Positions 1 through 4,428 of a DNA stretch of 6,711 bases are shown one piece after another. The translations under genes and the position numbers were made by a program. Each line of letters opens with the position of its first letter. Position 1 is the first letter of the stretch. Below the pieces are notes generated by a model that was given only the letters and a program-made list of their open reading frames with translations, had not been told where the DNA came from and made no database searches. Source of the stretch: Actinomycetota bacterium (GTDB lineage: Bacteria > Actinomycetota > Actinomycetes > UBA12327); contig DPWC01000198.1 in assembly GCA_003529305.1 (NCBI GenBank), positions 1-6,711 on the forward strand, read 5' to 3'.

Positions 1-40
1 ATTATGAGCCGCTTGCTCTACCAGGCTGAGCTACCCCGCC
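1..40 (-). tRNA. tRNA-Met (CAT), elongator type, 3' part cut off by window edge
   Basis: Read on the minus strand, the gene starts at base 40 with acceptor GGCGGGG, then T8 A9, a D-stem GCTC/GAGC with a GG-containing D-loop, and an anticodon stem AGCGG followed by loop CTCATAA. This places anticodon CAT at positions 34-36. The window edge removes the rest of the anticodon stem, the variable loop, the T-arm and the 3' acceptor strand. The G1 start with a seven-base G-rich acceptor and ordinary D-arm fits elongator tRNA-Met better than the initiator, which in actinobacteria usually begins CGCGGGG. It lies 37 bases downstream of tRNA-Thr on the same strand and is probably co-transcribed with it. 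Confidence 0.9.
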
Positions 41-77
41 CTTGCCGTGTGCCGCGCGGTCAACGCTGCACCCGTCG

Positions 78-150
78 AGCCCCCTTACGGAATCGAACCG
101 TAGACCTTCTCCTTACCATGGAGACGCTCTGCCGACTGAGCTAAAGGGGC
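78..150 (-). tRNA. tRNA-Thr (GGT)
   Basis: A complete cloverleaf can be folded on the minus strand from base 150 to 78 (73 nt). The acceptor GCCCCTT pairs with AGGGGGC (one G-U pair) and is followed by discriminator U. The D-stem is GCTC/GAGC. The anticodon stem TCTCC/GGAGA encloses loop ATGGTAA, giving anticodon GGT. The T-stem TACGG/CCGTA encloses TTCGATT. CCA is not encoded (CGA follows). The gene is divergent from the SDR gene that starts at 218 and lies upstream of tRNA-Met. I could not assign a convincing promoter; TAGCCT (minus strand, 164-169) is at a possible -10 distance but has no good -35 partner. Confidence 0.96.
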
Positions 151-201
151 GAACAGACGCGACAGGCTACCGGACTGGCTGGTGGCGGCAGTGGCCCGCC
201 C

Positions 202-217
202 GTGGTCTGATGACCAC
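202..217. promoter_or_regulatory. Perfect inverted repeat GTGGTC-TGAT-GACCAC directly before the SDR start codon
   Basis: Six-base arms GTGGTC (202-207) and GACCAC (212-217) flank the four-base centre TGAT, and the repeat ends on the base before the ATG at 218. The core TGGTC..GACCA resembles operators of the FadR subfamily of GntR regulators, but the centre here is wider than the canonical one. It could be an operator that covers the start of the SDR transcript, or an RNA hairpin that occludes the start codon. This is inference; only the repeat itself is seen. Confidence 0.35.
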
Positions 218-1105
218 ATGGCATTCACCGCAAAAAGCATCCCCGATCTGACCGGCAAAACCGCCATCGTCACCGGCGCAACCTCTGGACTAGGGCTCGC
301 CTCAGCCCGGGCATTGGCCGCCAAAGGCGCCCATGTGGTGATGACCGCGCGCGACCCGCAACGCGGTGACGCCGCTCTGGCTGATGTGCGACAAGCCGTG
401 CCACAGGCCAGTGTGGAAGTACGCGCATTGGATACTTCATCGCTGGCCTCGGTGCGCGACTTCGCCGCTGCGTGGAGCGGACCGGTGGACATCTTGATGA
501 ACAACGCCGGCGTGATGGCGCTGCCCTTTGACCGCTCTGCCGATGGGGTCGAACTGCAGTTCGCCACCAACCACCTCGGGCACTTCGCGTTGACGACCTT
601 GCTGCGTGCGGCCTTGGAGGCTGCACCGGCCGCGCGCGTGGTGAATGTCTCCAGCGTTGCCGCGACCCAACCGGGACTGCCCGTGGCCACGGTGGCCGCC
701 GACAGCGACCCCGACTACGACAAGTGGAAGTCGTACTCGCGATCCAAACTGGCGAATTTGCACTTCACGATGGGACTGGATCAAAAACTGCGCGCTGCAG
801 GCTCGAGTGTGCAGGCCATTGCGGCGCATCCTGGTCTGGCCAACACCAACTTGTTTCGTCCCGATGCTGGGCGGATCAGCAAGGTCGCCACGAAGGTGGG
901 GCAGTCAGCGGCCAACGGCGCGTTGCCGCAACTTTTCGCCGCCACCGCCCCCACCGCGAAGGGCGGTCAGTACTTCGGCCCGCGCATTTTGCAGGCCCGT
1001 GGCGCGCCCACACTCATCAAGCCCAAAGACAGTGCCACGGACGCGGCACTGATTGCTGAACTGTGGGATGTCTCGCAGGACCTCAGCGGCTTGCGCTGGT
1101 CCTAG
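218..1105 (+). CDS. Short-chain dehydrogenase/reductase (SDR), retinol-dehydrogenase-like
   Basis: The gene encodes a 295-residue cytosolic NAD(P)-dependent oxidoreductase of the classical SDR fold. Visible motifs are the cofactor glycine motif TGATSGLG (residues 19-26), a basic R45 after the second beta strand that suggests NADP preference, NNAG (95-98), NHLG (118-121), the catalytic serine in VNVSS (S145/S146) and the active-site pair Y173-x3-K177 in YSRSK. Length and motif order fit oxidoreductases annotated as retinol dehydrogenase-like, but the substrate cannot be read from sequence. I chose ATG 218 because the family core begins shortly after it; GTG 182 would add 12 residues that look unlike the family. 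Neither start has a clear Shine-Dalgarno site, so the mRNA may be leaderless. A perfect inverted repeat abuts the ATG. The 3' end overlaps the convergent small gene by 23 bases. Confidence 0.9.
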   Translation: MAFTAKSIPDLTGKTAIVTGATSGLGLASARALAAKGAHVVMTARDPQRGDAALADVRQAVPQASVEVRALDTSSLASVRDFAAAWSGPVDILMNNAGVMALPFDRSADGVELQFATNHLGHFALTTLLRAALEAAPAARVVNVSSVAATQPGLPVATVAADSDPDYDKWKSYSRSKLANLHFTMGLDQKLRAAGSSVQAIAAHPGLANTNLFRPDAGRISKVATKVGQSAANGALPQLFAATAPTAKGGQYFGPRILQARGAPTLIKPKDSATDAALIAELWDVSQDLSGLRWS

Positions 1106-1286
1106 AAAACGGCCAACGACGCTTGGTCGACTGCGCACCAGCTGTGGCCGTGGCGCCGGTGGGAGCGTCTTCGGCGCACCGGCAGCGCTGGTCGTCAGGA
1201 ACTCCGGCGAACACCTGGTCGAGGTGCTCGCCGCAGCCGCTGTAGGTGACCTTGCCGCAACTGCGGCAGGTGACGCGCTGGCACAT
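1083..1286 (-). CDS. Small cysteine-rich (zinc-ribbon-like) conserved hypothetical protein, 67 aa
   Basis: The minus-strand reading frame from ATG 1286 encodes a 67-residue protein with cysteines at 2, 7, 10, 18, 35 and 37 and a histidine at 21. The pattern CxxCGK (7-12), GCGEH (17-21) and CRC (35-37) suggests a small metal-binding fold, probably zinc. It matches my memory of a family of uncharacterised 60-70 residue proteins in actinobacteria that begin MC..VTC..CGK, but I do not know a function. The start is supported by GGGAG (1292-1296) with a 5-nt spacer. The first 40 residues carry the cysteines; the tail is low-complexity Ala/Thr followed by a basic stretch. A longer frame upstream of this ATG would run through the tRNA-Tyr gene and is not real. 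The last 23 bases overlap the 3' end of the convergent SDR gene. Confidence 0.8.
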   Translation of the reverse strand: MCQRVTCRSCGKVTYSGCGEHLDQVFAGVPDDQRCRCAEDAPTGATATAGAQSTKRRWPFSRTSASR

Positions 1287-1370
1287 GGGCACTCCCAATT
1301 GGCGATGGCAGCCGGTGTGGGCCGCGTGCTGCCACTGTAGTGCGCAACGCTGCAGCCGCTGAATGGCCAA

Positions 1371-1395
1371 GGGCCGCCCGGAATTCGGACGGCCC
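1371..1395 (-). terminator. Hairpin downstream of tRNA-Tyr, probable terminator or processing signal
   Basis: Arms gggccgcccg (1371-1380) and cggacggccc (1386-1395) form a ten-position stem with one C/A mismatch around loop GAATT. The stem starts 8 bases after the 3' end of the minus-strand tRNA-Tyr. No U-tract follows on either strand, as is common in high-GC actinobacteria. It may terminate the tRNA transcript or separate it from the downstream small gene. Confidence 0.55.
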
Positions 1396-1403
1396 CTGTT
1401 GGG

Positions 1404-1485
1404 TGGCAGGTGTTGGGTTCGAACCAACGTAGGCAGAGCCGGCGGATTTACAGTCCGCTCCCTTTGGCCACTCGGGCAACCTGCC
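1404..1485 (-). tRNA. tRNA-Tyr (GTA)
   Basis: On the minus strand a class II tRNA of 82 nt folds from base 1485. The acceptor GGCAGGT pairs with ACCTGCC, followed by discriminator A at 1404. The anticodon stem GCGGA/TCCGC encloses loop CTGTAAA, giving anticodon GTA. A long variable arm precedes the T-arm TTGGG/CCCAA, which contains TTCGAAC. CCA is not encoded (CCC follows). It is divergent from yajQ, with 54 bp between the tRNA 5' end and the yajQ start codon, and lies upstream of the small cysteine-rich gene. Confidence 0.97.
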
Positions 1486-1529
1486 GGTGCCACACTGGGT
1501 GGCTCCACGAAGACTACCCCAGCCACACC

Positions 1530-1535
1530 GGGAGG
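1530..1535 (+). promoter_or_regulatory. Shine-Dalgarno site of yajQ
   Basis: GGGAGG lies 4 nt before ATG 1540. It fixes the start there, not at upstream in-frame codons that would read through the antisense of tRNA-Tyr. Confidence 0.75.
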
Positions 1536-1539
1536 ACCC

Positions 1540-2028
1540 ATGGCGGACTCATCGTTCGACATCGTGAGCAAGATCGATCGCCAAGAGGTGGCCAACGCAA
1601 TCAATCAAACCCAAAAAGAGATCGCGCAGCGCTACGACTTCAAGGGCGTCGGCGCCTCTATCGAGAGCTCTGGGGAGTCCATCGAGATACGGGCCAACAG
1701 CGCTGAGCGCGCACTGGCGGTGCTGGATGTGCTCAAGGAGAAACTGATCAAGCGTCAACAGTCACTGAAGATCCTGGACGCCGGTGAGCCCGCAGCTTCT
1801 GGCAAGGAGTTCAAGATCGCGATCAAACTCAAAGAGGGCATCACGCAGGAGCAGGCCAAGAAGTTGGCCAAGCTCATTCGTGACGAGGGCCCGAAGTCGG
1901 TCAAGACGCAGATTCAAGGTGACGAGTTGCGGGTGAGCAGCAAGTCACGCGACGACCTGCAGGACACCATCGCTCTGGTCAAGGATGCCGACTTGGACTT
2001 TGCCACCCAGTTCGTCAACTACCGCTAA
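1540..2028 (+). CDS. yajQ: YajQ family nucleotide-binding protein
   Basis: The product has 162 residues, the usual length of the YajQ (formerly UPF0234) family, and aligns by eye over its whole length. Recognisable blocks are the N-terminal SFDIVSKIDRQEV, the RYDFKG segment (about residues 30-35), the IKLKEGI segment near the middle and the C-terminal ATQFVNYR ending. The family folds as two ferredoxin-like/KH-like halves and acts in the cytosol. Members in Xanthomonas and other bacteria bind cyclic di-GMP and act with a transcription factor; other roles in nucleotide or RNA binding have been proposed. Cyclic di-GMP binding for this protein is inference from the family. It is a single gene, divergent from tRNA-Tyr and convergent with htpX across a short hairpin. 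Confidence 0.95.
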   Translation: MADSSFDIVSKIDRQEVANAINQTQKEIAQRYDFKGVGASIESSGESIEIRANSAERALAVLDVLKEKLIKRQQSLKILDAGEPAASGKEFKIAIKLKEGITQEQAKKLAKLIRDEGPKSVKTQIQGDELRVSSKSRDDLQDTIALVKDADLDFATQFVNYR

Positions 2029-2055
2029 GCGCTGCGTGCCTCAGGTGCGCAGCGT
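2029..2055. terminator. Hairpin between convergent yajQ and htpX, likely shared terminator
   Basis: CGCTGCG (2030-2036) pairs with CGCAGCG (2048-2054). The stem can be extended inward by G-U and C-G pairs to loop CTCAG (2040-2044) and outward by one G-U pair. It directly follows the yajQ stop codon and precedes the end of the opposite htpX gene, so it could serve both. There is no U-tract. Confidence 0.55.
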
Positions 2056-2075
2056 GCTCAGCGAGCGCGGGGTAA

Positions 2076-2927
2076 CTACCGCGCGCGCGCCATGGCCTCC
2101 AGTCGGGCGATGCGCTCGGCCATCGGCGGGTGCGTAGAGAACATCCGCGTCATGCCGGAGGCGTTGAACGGGTTGGCGATCATCAACGACGAGGTGGTCT
2201 GCACTGACGCCTCAGGCACCAATGGCCGCTCGGCTGTCCCCTGTTCCAGTTTGCGCAACGCGCTAGCCAGTGCCAAAGGGTCATCAGTCAGCAACGCACC
2301 GGATTCATCAGCATCGAACTCTCGGGATCGACTGATCGCGAACTGAATCAAACTGGCGGCGATGGGTCCCACCAGCAGGATCAGCAAACCAGCGGCCGGG
2401 TTGCGATCCTCGTTGTCTGAACTGGGCAGAAACCACGAGAACTGCACTAAGAACATGATGATGCTGGCAATGGTGGCCGCCACCGAAGCGATCAGAATGT
2501 CGCGGTTGTAGACATGGCTGAGTTCGTGACCGATCACGCCGCGAAGTTCGCGCTCATCGAGCAACGCCATGATGCCTTCGGTGCAGCACACGGCAGCGTT
2601 TTGTGGATTGCGTCCCGTGGCGAAGGCGTTCGGGGCCTCCGTGGGCGACAGATACAGCCGTGGCATCGGCTGGCCTGCACGCTGCGCCAATTCGCGCACC
2701 ATCGCATAGAGCGCAGGTTGATCAGCCTCGGTCACCGGGTAAGCGCGCATCGAGCGCAACGCCAACTTGTCGCTGTTGTAGTAGGCAAAGGCGTTGGTGC
2801 CCACCGCAATCAGCAGAGCGATCACCAAGCCCGTGCTGCCGCCGAGCAGTCCCCCGACCATCAGCATGAAGGCACTCAGCACAGCTAGCAGAACTGCTGT
2901 CTTGAGCCGGTTGTAGTGGCGCGGCAT
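2076..2927 (-). CDS. htpX: Membrane zinc metalloprotease HtpX (M48 family)
   Basis: The 283-residue product is a membrane endopeptidase with its active site facing the cytoplasm. In other bacteria HtpX degrades damaged or misfolded membrane proteins. The zinc-binding motif HELSH gives H134, E135 and H138, and the third ligand is E203 in SREFDADE. Four hydrophobic segments are visible, at about residues 10-30, 33-50, 145-165 and 178-198; the second pair lies between the HExxH helix and the glutamate ligand, as in the family. APNAFATG (98-105), the substrate-strand segment, and the C-terminal STHPP motif are also present. Start ATG 2927 has an excellent Shine-Dalgarno site. The gene is convergent with yajQ and lies 71 bp downstream of the nuoI-like gene on the same strand, so it may receive read-through past a hairpin. 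Confidence 0.96.
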   Translation of the reverse strand: MPRHYNRLKTAVLLAVLSAFMLMVGGLLGGSTGLVIALLIAVGTNAFAYYNSDKLALRSMRAYPVTEADQPALYAMVRELAQRAGQPMPRLYLSPTEAPNAFATGRNPQNAAVCCTEGIMALLDERELRGVIGHELSHVYNRDILIASVAATIASIIMFLVQFSWFLPSSDNEDRNPAAGLLILLVGPIAASLIQFAISRSREFDADESGALLTDDPLALASALRKLEQGTAERPLVPEASVQTTSSLMIANPFNASGMTRMFSTHPPMAERIARLEAMARAR

Positions 2928-2936
2928 CGCGGTCGA

Positions 2937-2943
2937 CCTCCTT
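2937..2943 (-). promoter_or_regulatory. Shine-Dalgarno site of htpX
   Basis: On the minus strand AAGGAGG lies 9 nt before ATG 2927, a strong match to the 16S anti-SD sequence. It begins only 9 nt after the hairpin at 2953-2974. Confidence 0.8.
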
Positions 2944-2952
2944 GGATCGAAG

Positions 2953-2974
2953 CTGCCGGGACTGCCCCCGGCAG
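2953..2974 (-). terminator. GC-rich hairpin between nuoI-like gene and htpX
   Basis: CTGCCGGG (2953-2960) and CCCGGCAG (2967-2974) form a perfect 8-bp stem around a 6-nt loop. It starts 24 nt after the nuoI-like stop codon on the minus strand. Position and strength fit a terminator of the nuoB-C-I operon, but no U-tract follows, so partial read-through into htpX is possible. Confidence 0.6.
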
Positions 2975-2998
2975 TGGGCGCGGTGCGACCTACGCCCT

Positions 2999-3355
2999 TT
3001 AAGTATCGCGAAGGTCCCAGTGCTCAGCAAGCTGGGCGATCTCGTAGACCAGCGCGTTGCGACCCGAGCCGGGTGCCCCTTCCGAGCGCGCCGGAACCGG
3101 TGGCACCGGCACCCACGCCAAGGCATCAAAGGGACACACATCAATACAGATACTGCAGAACAAACACAGGCCATAGTCCAGCGCGAAACGATCCAGGCGT
3201 TGCACCGTGACATCGCGGGTGCGCTCCGCACCGGCGGGTAGTACCTCGGGATGCGACTCGATGGTGATGCACTGATCGGGGCATTCCTTCACACACAGCA
3301 TGCATGAGGTGCACGCCGGCGGATTTAAGGCAATAGAGCGGTGCGAGACCGTCAC
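2999..3355 (-). CDS. NuoI-like 2x[4Fe-4S] ferredoxin-type subunit
   Basis: The 118-residue protein carries two complete 8Fe ferredoxin motifs: C15, C18, C21, C25 followed by P, and C64, C67, C70, C74 followed by P. The FALDYGLCLFCSICIDVCP segment (57-75) closely resembles the second cluster motif of complex I subunit NuoI and its counterparts in group 4 hydrogenases. Known NuoI passes electrons between the distal clusters and cluster N2 in NuoB. The protein is short compared with many NuoI proteins (about 160-200 residues) and lacks a visible N-terminal amphipathic helix; the C-terminus ends in an acidic/aromatic tail. The start overlaps the stop of the nuoC-like gene by ATGA, and SD-like matches before it are poor, so translational coupling is likely. 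It is the last gene of the trio. A free-standing ferredoxin partner of KorAB is an alternative reading. Confidence 0.88.
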   Translation of the reverse strand: MTVSHRSIALNPPACTSCMLCVKECPDQCITIESHPEVLPAGAERTRDVTVQRLDRFALDYGLCLFCSICIDVCPFDALAWVPVPPVPARSEGAPGSGRNALVYEIAQLAEHWDLRDT

Positions 3356-3789
3356 GATGACTCCGATGCCTTCTCGGCCGCACGCCGCAGCGGAAACCTC
3401 GGGTGGTCGGGGCGCAACAGCAAGGGCTCGTTGGAGACCTCGTGGCCCTGATCATCACGAAAGACAATGCCGACCATCTCGTGCGCTTCCTGCTCATGCC
3501 ACTGCGCGCCCGGAAAGATCGGCACGATGCTGGCCAAGCCCTCGGGTGGAGCCGTGGTGCACACCATCACCTGCGTGCCGAGGCCATCGGTGAGGACGGC
3601 ATAGACCTCGTCATGACTCTCGCGGTCCACCCCGGCGAGTAACTCGAGCCTGACGAGCCCGAGATCGTGTAGACCGCTGAGGGCCGCCCGCCAGTTGCCC
3701 GGTTCGAGGCGAAATCCGGCAATGCCCACGGCGTCGCCGTCGACCTGAGCCCCTACGGCAGCGGCCCAGTTCGAGAAGTCCACCGTCAT
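3352..3789 (-). CDS. NuoC-like (30 kDa type) complex I subunit
   Basis: The 145-residue product matches the NuoC/30-kDa subunit family. A central strand-rich region with LLAGVDRE (51-57) leads to the signature region WHEQEAHEMVGIVF (97-110), equivalent to the W-x-E-R-E-x-x-D-x-F-G-I motif, and an ending PLLLRPDHPRFPLRR (122-136). NuoC has no cofactor; it is a scaffold of the connecting module that normally packs against NuoD. In the signature, D is replaced by H103-E104 and the usual PLRKD end is PLRRA, so it is divergent. I chose ATG 3789 because its ATGA overlaps the stop of the nuoB-like gene and the family starts here; a longer frame would run inside that gene. It is not fused to NuoD, and no NuoD gene follows. 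The hydrogenase-associated subunit of the EchD type is a possible alternative name. Confidence 0.85.
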   Translation of the reverse strand: MTVDFSNWAAAVGAQVDGDAVGIAGFRLEPGNWRAALSGLHDLGLVRLELLAGVDRESHDEVYAVLTDGLGTQVMVCTTAPPEGLASIVPIFPGAQWHEQEAHEMVGIVFRDDQGHEVSNEPLLLRPDHPRFPLRRAAEKASESS

Positions 3790-4229
3790 CGACTCGCCAC
3801 CACAGCCGCCGCACTGCGCAGCCCTTCCAACAGTGCCTCCGGTGGCGGTGGGCAACCGGGGACATAGACATCCACGGGCATGAACCGGTCAGCCCCATCG
3901 ACGATGGCATACGAATCCCAGTACGGACCACCGGTCGCGGCACACGCACCGAAGGCCACCACCACCGTGGCAGGTCCCATGGACTCTCGAAGCGATTGAA
4001 GTTCGGGCACCAGCGCGCGCGTTACGGTGCCCGAGATCACCAGAACATCGGCCGTGGCGGCGTCGGCTGCCAACTGCCACGACGGCTCGACCAGCTCGAC
4101 AGCGGCGTTGATCAGGTCCACCGCAGCGCTGTACTCGACACCGCAACAGGCAATGCCAGCGTTGTAGGCATGCAGTCGCAGAGGTTGCCCCTCGAGGACA
4201 ACCGGCACCCCCGTTGTGCCCTGCGTCAC
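3786..4229 (-). CDS. NuoB-like (20 kDa type) Fe-S subunit
   Basis: The 147-residue product belongs to the NuoB/PSST and hydrogenase small-subunit family. All four cysteine ligands of cluster N2 are present: adjacent C28-C29 in GIACCGVEY, C96 in FGACAATGG and C126 in VPGCPPPPE. VISGTVT (64-70) is the conserved strand before the third region. The stretch between the CC motif and this strand lacks the usual RYD..RFG block. The start is GTG 4229, with AGGAGG four bases upstream; a frame extended beyond it reads antisense into korA and is not plausible. The gene heads a minus-strand operon with nuoC-like and nuoI-like genes and is divergent from korA across 199 bp. In complex I this subunit passes electrons to quinone together with NuoD, which is not encoded in the window. 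The acceptor of this homologue is unknown. Confidence 0.88.
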   Translation of the reverse strand: MTQGTTGVPVVLEGQPLRLHAYNAGIACCGVEYSAAVDLINAAVELVEPSWQLAADAATADVLVISGTVTRALVPELQSLRESMGPATVVVAFGACAATGGPYWDSYAIVDGADRFMPVDVYVPGCPPPPEALLEGLRSAAAVVASR

Positions 4230-4233
4230 AGCT

Positions 4234-4239
4234 CCTCCT
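4234..4239 (-). promoter_or_regulatory. Shine-Dalgarno site of the nuoB-like gene
   Basis: AGGAGG on the minus strand lies 4 nt before GTG 4229. It settles the GTG start. The site lies inside a tiny frame, MNAQEEL, whose TGA stop overlaps the GTG. Confidence 0.75.
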
Positions 4240-4252
4240 GAGCGTTCATCAG

Positions 4253-4267
4253 GCGGTCCGCGACCGC
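4253..4267. repeat. Inverted repeat GCGGTC-CGC-GACCGC upstream of nuoB-like gene
   Basis: Perfect 6-bp arms flank a 3-nt centre, 24 bp before the nuoB-like start codon. It can be an operator half-site pair or an RNA hairpin just upstream of the SD site. No regulator is identified. Confidence 0.4.
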
Positions 4268-4320
4268 TCAACCACCGGCGCACCCAACTTACGCTCCGGT
4301 AGGGTCGAATACTGACGGAC

Positions 4321-4359
4321 CGGTGACCCCGGGCCCATGACGCAGCAGCACGGTGACCC
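4321..4359. repeat. Direct repeat CGGTGACCC, two copies 30 bp apart
   Basis: Identical 9-mers occur at 4321-4329 and 4351-4359, spaced about three helical turns, which would put two proteins on roughly the same DNA face. They lie 70-108 bp before korA. A binding-site role is inference. Confidence 0.35.
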
Positions 4360-4383
4360 GCCCGATGCTCGCCGTTGGGTTCG

Positions 4384-4395
4384 ATCGGGCCCGAT
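4384..4395. promoter_or_regulatory. 12-bp palindrome ATCGGGCCCGAT upstream of korA
   Basis: This perfect palindrome ends 33 bp before the korA GTG. Its right arm GCCCGAT also occurs at 4360-4366, so the centre ATCGGGC (4384-4390) could pair with either copy in RNA. A transcription-factor site or 5'-UTR hairpin is possible; neither is shown. Confidence 0.4.
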
Positions 4396-4415
4396 GAATC
4401 GGTCCCCTGGACAGC

Positions 4416-4422
4416 GAAGGAA
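4416..4422 (+). promoter_or_regulatory. Shine-Dalgarno site of korA
   Basis: GAAGGAA lies 6 nt before GTG 4429 and selects this start over in-frame codons further upstream, such as that at 4375. Confidence 0.7.
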
Positions 4423-4428
4423 CGCTCA

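Larger units (their letters stand above)
4230..4428. other. Divergent control region between nuoB-like and korA
   Basis: This 199-bp stretch separates the two divergent operons and must hold both promoters. I see no consensus -35/-10 pair on either strand. TAGGGT (4300-4305, plus) fits an actinobacterial -10 but has no good -35. The stretch is unusually rich in short repeats: an inverted repeat near nuoB (4253-4267), a 9-bp direct repeat CGGTGACCC at 4321-4329 and 4351-4359, and a 12-bp palindrome near korA (4384-4395). No tRNA-like or riboswitch fold is recognised. Confidence 0.6.

Noticed and set aside
85..690. Minus-strand open frame of 201 residues over tRNA-Thr and the SDR gene
   Set aside because: It overlaps a tRNA on the same strand and lies antisense to a well-supported SDR; the composition is that of a shadow frame.
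1031..1050. Inverted repeat AGTGCC...GGCACT
   Set aside because: It lies inside SDR codons with an 8-nt loop and no T-run; chance pairing in GC-rich coding DNA is likely.
1363..1539. Extended start of yajQ with 59 extra residues
   Set aside because: The extension is the antisense of tRNA-Tyr and its hairpin; the SD site before 1540 and family length favour 162 residues.
1287..1604. Extension of the small cysteine-rich gene to 173 residues
   Set aside because: It would translate the tRNA-Tyr gene and part of yajQ antisense. The ATG at 1286 has an SD site and the family starts at MC.
4300..4305. TAGGGT as the korA -10 promoter element
   Set aside because: It matches TANNNT, but no -35 hexamer is found at 16-19 bp, so I mention it only in the control-region entry.
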